Below are positions 1-6,900 of a stretch of DNA of 8,407 nucleotides, one piece after another. The notes under the pieces were generated by a model that was not told the DNA's origin, did not search any database, and saw nothing but the letters and a program-made list of their open reading frames with translations. Position 1 is the first letter of the stretch. Each line of letters opens with the position of its first letter. Location: positions 1 to 8,407 of the forward strand of contig JAGLMX010000019.1 in NCBI GenBank assembly GCA_023139785.1. The letters are read 5' to 3'. Source of the DNA: Candidatus Aenigmatarchaeota archaeon. GTDB lineage: Archaea; EX4484-52; B79-G9. Both the position numbers and the translations under genes were made by a program.

Positions 1-977
1 GAAGTGCAGGAGCAGTAACACTTGCAGTGCGGCTTTATGATGACGATAATTCATCATATACGACTAATCTGTCATCATTATTTCCAAACGAGGTGAAATT
101 CTGGATTACAAACGATAGTACAGCCTCTGTATGGAATGAGGAAACAATAGATACAAAGAATGCGACGCATTATTATCTTACCTTCAACCCCGATTGCACC
201 TATGCTGCAAACCAGCAGAAGTGGAAGGTCAACATATCAAGCAATTATTTTAAAGAAAATGACACAGAGGGCATATTCAGCCTTTATGTAAATATTTACG
301 GAGATTTTACTGCAACTCACATTTTCCCGGACACAACTACAAACTACACTCAGGACGACATAATACCAGTCAACGGCACTCTTGCTGATGAGTGCAGTGC
401 AGTAACAGGGGCATCAATTTATTTCAATATGACTTCAGGGGCAAACTCATATCGCTGCCCTCCGGCAGGGGACGCGACTGATGAAACCGGCGGAATGTAC
501 TCATGTAACTTTGACTCTGCAGGGAAGCCGGCAGGATATTACAACATAACAATGGTGGCGAATAAGTCATACAATAACCCGGACACTGATTTCACTGAAA
601 GGGCGTTTTTCCTGTCAGCACCGATACAGCTTTCCAGCCCGCCAAACATAACACCTAAGTCAGCGGGTTGGGGTGCTGAGAGGAATTTCTCAATCATCGT
701 AAGCCACTATACTGATGTCAACATGACCTTGTGGCATAGCAAGGGAGCAAGCGGAGGGCCATACAGCATTGCAAACAATACTATTGTTCCATCACCTTCA
801 AACACACAGGTAGATGTGTTTCAGAATTATACGTGTTCAGACATAAGCACATGGTTCTTCAAGTTCAATGCAACAGATGTAAACGATGGAGGGGACTCGT
901 CAACAGGAGTTATTGACTATACCATCACAAAAGATGCAATTATTTTGGGGCAGGAGGACGTTGGAAATGCATCATAT
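1..977 (+). repeat. Repeat unit 1 (A-B-C), lacking about its first three residues
   Basis: Domain A spans about 3-299, B 300-614 and C 615-977. The window opens just after the anchor. The split codon ending in GA at bases 1-2 would fit AGA, the Arg of the V-N-R-S anchor, since S-A-G follows much as S-A-P-G does in unit 3. Domain A keeps its first Cys (195-197, in N-P-D-C-T-Y), but the second Cys position is Asn (243-245), so that Cys has no A-domain partner. Domain B has the typical A-D-E-C and Y-Y-N-I-T-M strands. Domain C has A-G-W-G (663-674), Y-T-C-S-D and W-F-F-K-F-N-A-T-D, but its acidic loop is reduced to S-H-Y-T-D-V. In all, 5 Cys. Confidence 0.85.
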
Positions 978-3900
978 GTTAACCGTTCCGACACTCTGGT
1001 GCATACAGCAATACGTCTTGCGCACAGTGTGAACGACACTGAGCGAAATATGCTTGCTGCGAGCCCTCAGGCAACAATATACATGAATGCAACAACAGAC
1101 AATGATGCTGCTTTCACTACTTATGCATCCAATCAGACAAACTCAAGCGGATATGCAAACTTTGATTTCCTGCCTGACTGCTCGTATTCTGTCGGGGAGC
1201 AGAAGTGGAGAACATATCTTTCTGAAGACACCTGTTATTCAAATGCGCTTTCAGAAAACTTTACAGTATATTTGCAGGGAGACCTGAGACCGAATGTCAC
1301 AAAGCCAGTAAATCTCTTTGAATATCAAAACGGCATTGAGAACGTTACAATAAACATAACTGTCCCGGACGAATGCAACACAAGCGTAACAGGCGTTTCA
1401 TTCAACATCACACTGAACAATACTGATGAAAGTGACATTGATTACTGCACAAATATCATTGAGCTTGGCAACGGGAATTATTCATGCGAGTGGAACACAA
1501 CTTCAACAGGTGTCGGCCGATATGATATAATGGTGCTTGCATACGGTGTTGAATATTATAATAATGGCACAACCACCAGAGTAGATTCATTCAGGATTAT
1601 CCCGCCACTAAACAATCCTGCCAATATTACGAATAGCTCCATACTGCATAACCCATGGGGCTGGGGAGGGGTATTCAACTTTTCAGTAGAAGTCTATGAC
1701 CAGGATTATGACAATGTTAATGTCAGTTTCTGGATTTCGCCTGACAATATAACGTGGACATATCATGATTCAAAGAACTGCACTGCCTGCAATGGCTGGA
1801 ATGAGCTTAACTTCAGCTATGAAGGGTTCTCCTGTTCAGACCAGCAGATGTGGTACTTCAAGTTCAATGCAACTGACGGCATAAACGTAACAGTAATTCC
1901 GGAGGGCAACTTTACAGTTCAAAAAGACAATGTAACAATTTCGTATTCTGCAGGCGGTGGGAATGCAACCTATGTGAACCGGTCTGCACCCGGTACAACC
2001 CGTCTCATATTGCAAGTATTTGATGCAATCAATGTGACAAACCCATATCTTCCTGCAGGAAGAAATGGCACTCTTTGGGTAACATACAACGATTCCTACT
2101 ACAACAGCGGCTATTTCAACCAGACAAACTCAAGCGGGCACATAAATTATGATTTTAAGCCATCATGCTCTCCAAAGTATTCTGTAGGCCCGCAAAACTG
2201 GACAGGCGGGATAATAGATACAGACACATGCTATTTTGCTGCAAATTACACCCAGCCACTGATAGTGTATGTCGTAGGCGACATGAACGACACCCTTGTC
2301 TCTCCGGCAGGCGAGGATTTCTTTGAAGGGCAGAATGTTTCTATAAGGATGAATATAACAGAAGAATGCAGTGTTCTGGATACCCTGAATGATGCTCTGG
2401 TATATTTTAACATAAGCCACGATGCGTATTCAGACACATGTACACTCATCAATGAGACAACAGGATACTACAACTGCACATGGAATGTTACAGGAACACC
2501 TGGCGGATGGTACAACATAACAGCAGACTTAAGCAGGACATATTTCAATTCCAAATCAACACTAAACGCCAATGCATTTTTCCACCAGATAAATCCGATC
2601 CTTTCGTTTGCTTCTGCGGACAAGTCTGCGGTTCCATGGGGAGATAATGTTGCAAAGTCACGGATAACATTTACAGTGAATGTTACGGACGATGACGACA
2701 CAGTGAATGTGACCTTATGGGAATCAAAGGGTTCATCAACAGGCCCGTGGACTCTTGTAAGCTGGCAGGCATGTACGGATTGCATCAATACAACAAAGAC
2801 ATTTACAAGAACATATGATGAATGCGTTGATGTTGACACTTGGTACTGGAAGTTTAACGGAACAGATACAGACAATCTCGGGCATGAAGAGCCTGTCTAC
2901 AGTTTCAATGTCACAAGGCGCGGCATTTACTTTGTTTATTATGATGGAAATGAGACAGATGTTTATCGTGAGGGTGCAGACCATACATACCTGAGAGTGC
3001 GGACATACGATAATTACACAGACCTGACTATGAGCAATAATTATCAGGGGTATTTCTGGGTAACAACCGATGGCAGTGCAACAGAAACATGGGGCTCTGG
3101 CATCAGTGACCTGACAGATTTCTCAGGCTACATTGAAACGAACTTCAATCCCGGGTGCGCAGCCCCTCTTTATCTTACAGGGAATCAGGATTGGAAAGCA
3201 GGATTGACATTTGCCAGCTGCTATTATGACACCAACTCAACACTTTATGAACTTGACATAAACGGCACTATTACAAACAACATTGACTATCCAACAGGTT
3301 TGGAACGCCTTGAGGTAAATACAAATCTTACAATGTACGGAACCCTAAGCGACGACTGCACTCCAACAACAAGCGCATACGTGTCCGGCGCATCGGATGT
3401 CAGGTTCCGCATAACAGGGCCGAACATAAAATTATGCGATTCATTCTATGACTTTGGAAACGGCACATACAATTGCACATGGAAAAATATAGGGCCGTCC
3501 CTTGGCGCGCACAACATAACTATGAATTCCACAAAGCAGTACTACAACTTTTCAAGTGTCTTTGAGGAAGACGCGTTTATAATCGGAAGGGCACCTGAAA
3601 CCCGCGACACTTTTGTTGATATTGAGCAGGACGGATGGGGACACAATTACACATTCAAGGTTGAATTCAGGGATGTTGAATCCGGCGACACAGACAATGT
3701 CACATTCTGGAAAGCATACAGCCAGTCAGGACCGTGGTATTATGTTGATTCAGAAAACAGGACCGACAACATTACCTGGACAAATGTCACATTCAGCAAG
3801 ATATTTGACTGCTCTGATTTCGTGCAGGGACCGTATCTCTACTACAAGTTCAACATGACAGACAACCTCGGATTCACAAACGAGTCTGTGATAAAGAACA

Positions 3901-6900
3901 TAACTCTTGAGAAAAACGATATTGACATAACGTATGTTTCAGGAGAGGATGCCAATATCAATCGTGAGGGGGCTTATTCGAATTATTTTGTTGCTATTGT
4001 GAATGACACTGACTTCGGTGCACTCGTCGGGGCAGATATAAACGCCACTGTCTGGAAAACAACTGATGAAGCAGCTTATGATATCGGAAACAAAACCGTT
4101 ACTGATTCAGGCAGTTATGTGAATTACTCCTTTGACCCGGGTTGTAGTTATATTGCATCAGACCAACAATACTGGCTCATCGGGACAACAAACAACACCT
4201 GTTACATGGATCAGAACATGAGCGAGCCAAAGAAATTTTTGATTACAGGCCAGTTGAAAAACTACCTCCTGCTGCCAGAGGACGGCTCCATATTCAATGT
4301 GACTGACCAGATACTGCACAACTTCTCTGTCGGGACTGATTGCGCAGTGGACGGCAACCTAAGTGCCGCCACAACCACACTTTCCCTGAAGCACACAGGA
4401 GGGACAACATATCCCTGCAATACTTATGACGAAAGTACAGGATATTATAATTGTACATGGAACTCAACAGAAAAGCTTGAAGGAAACTACACTGTAAACA
4501 TTACAGCAACTCTTTCGAATTACCTGTCAAACATAAGCTGGTGGACGAACCGTTTCTGGCTCGAGAACCTGAACGCGACTTTAGATAATCAGTCAGTTAC
4601 CCCTTCAAGCGGCGGGTGGTCAATGCGGTTTGAGTACAATATTTCAATTGATGACCCTGAAAATGACACTATAAACTGTACACTTTTCACCAACACAACA
4701 GGTATTTGGGTTCAAAGAGGCATAGATACTGTGGTGGGCGGAAAAGGAAACTGCACCATCGCGGTCTGGAATTTCGGTTCTGGGGATGTCGGCAATGCAG
4801 AGTACATGTTTCAGATAGAGGACGCGGAGTCAGCAAATATAAGGAACACAACAGTTTTCAGCGGACCAACCATAACAAAGCCACAGGTGAATGTGACATT
4901 CATTTCACAGAATGATACCGGTGTTGACCGTTCAACAGAAACAGAGTATCTTATTGTTCAGGTCTATGACCTTGAAAACGAGTCGTATGTGAATGCCACA
5001 AACGTGACTTTCTGGGTCACTGAAAACGGGCAGGATTACGGAAGCGGGCAAATGTTCCAGACAAATGTGTCCGGTTATTCAACATATGGCTTTGCGCCTG
5101 CATGTTCCCCGTACTATACACCAGGTGTACAGATTTGGTTGGCAGGAGCCACAGATGACCGGTATACAAATGTGAATACAACAGAAAATTATACTCTCTG
5201 GATTTCTGGTATGATGAACAACTTGATGTTATCTCCTTCAGGAGAAAAGTTCCTTCAGGGCGAAGAGAATGTGACAATCAGGGCAAACATAACCAGCGAT
5301 TGCCCCGTGCAGGAGACAATGAACAGCACACAAGTCAACTTTACCATGACATCACAGTACACCAGCACAGATTATTTCTGTACAACCGAAGTGTACAACG
5401 AGTCCACAGGATACTATAACTGCACTTTTGACACAACAGGCAAAGACCCGCGCGCTTACAACATAACCATGAAATCCACACAGGAATATTATGCAACAAA
5501 CATAACTGTCGAAGAATATTCTGCCGGAACAAAGGCATTTTGGATAGAGACGCGGCCTGTTTTGGATGCTCCTGATGTTGTGCCTCAGTCAGGCGGCTGG
5601 AGCGAAAAACATTATTTCACAGTCAATGCAACAGATTATGACCTTGACAATCTCATGGTCAAAGTGTGGTTCCGAAAAGACGGAAGCCCGTACTCTGCTC
5701 CAAATTCCTTTACAAACAACACAATTTCAGGTGTCGGACAGAATGTAACATTCCCGTCAAAAACTTTTTCAGGCACAGATGCAGGATCAACATGGTATTA
5801 TAAGTTCAATGTAAGTGAAGGTGATGGGTACATAAACGAAACCGGAGAAAACAGTTTTTATATTGAGCCGGACACGACATTTGTGGAGCATATTCAGGGC
5901 AACAACAGCGTGGTGAACCGCTCTGCATCATCTCCTGACCCGGATTATAATGTCACTTTTATAACAAAAATATGGGATGTTGACAAGGACCCGGACGCTG
6001 TAGTCATAGCAAGGAAGACAAAATTCTTCATTACAAATGACACAGCCGAAAATTATATGGGCTACCCACCGGGCTTTATATGGACTGACGACGAAGGCAT
6101 AACCACATACACTTTGGAGCCGGGCTGTGAGTTTTCAGTCGGGCCGCAGAAGTGGAAAGCAGGAATACTTGATAACACAGATTACAACTCCACGAATTCA
6201 AGTGTCTTTTATTTCAATGTAACTGCAAGCCCACTTGAGGTTGTTCTTGAGTATCCAAACGGCCAGACATTTGTCAAGGGTGTTGACAACATACTGCTTC
6301 GGGGAAATGTAACTGATGAGTGCGGGCTTGTAGCCGGGGCAACAGCAAGCATAAAAGTTATTAGAGGGGTAACACAGTACGCTGAGTGCAACCCTTCAAA
6401 TGACGAGGGAACCGGATGGTATAATTGCACCATTGCAAACACCACACATGCAGAGGGCGGCCAGAACTGGCCAACAGGATTGTATAATGTTACTATTCAG
6501 GCAGATAAAGCATATTACGAGGGTTCAGAGACGTTTGTAGTGGAAAACGCATTCCGGCTTGTTACAGTGCCTATACTCTCAGGCCCTTCCGCATCCTCTG
6601 ATGAAGGCGGAAACCTCGGTGGCTGGGGTGAGACATGGGATTTTGGAGTGAATGTAGAGGATGCAGACGGTAATGATGTAACAATATATTTTTGGGTGAA
6701 CCTTACCGGAACTTGGGAACTTCTTAATACAACAACATGGAACAATCCGGGTTATCAGGAGTTTGTCCCGTTCATAGACAAGACATTCACATGTTCTGCA
6801 ACACCGGACCTTGGCACAAAACAATACATGTTCAATGCATCAGACGAGTATGGATACAAGGCCAATATTTCATCAACATTTACTCTTGAGAAAGACGATA

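Larger units (their letters stand above)
1974..4922 (+). repeat. Three-unit super-repeat, copy 1 (units 3-5)
   Basis: Spans 2,949 bases and ends with the variant domain C. Its three domain A sites read C-S-P-K-Y, C-A-A-P-L-Y and C-S-Y in order, matching the order C-S-P-Y-Y, C-E-F and C-S-Y in units 6-8. Domain B of unit 3 (G-D-M-N, S-P-A-G-E, N-V-S-I-R-M-N-I-T) pairs with that of unit 6 (G-M-M-N, S-P-S-G-E, N-V-T-I-R-A-N-I-T). The boundary choice, starting after a unit with C-S-Y, is mine; the periodicity itself is what the sequence shows. Confidence 0.6.

Noticed and set aside
1087..1287. 66-codon open frame on the plus strand in another phase
   Set aside because: Runs inside domain A of unit 2, where the giant frame has the conserved residues; there is no sign of a separate gene.
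1779..1790. C-x2-C as a redox or zinc-binding motif
   Set aside because: It occurs only in two of eight C domains, has no thioredoxin-like or zinc-ribbon context, and sits between beta strands of an exported protein; a structural disulfide is more likely.
2468..2875. 135-codon open frame on the minus strand
   Set aside because: It lies wholly inside unit 3 of the giant frame and shows no recognisable domain or ribosome binding site. Its openness follows from the codon bias of the + strand gene.
3613..3858. 81-codon open frame on the plus strand in another phase
   Set aside because: Overlaps domain C of unit 4 in a shifted frame; its composition is that of frame-shifted Thr-rich coding sequence.
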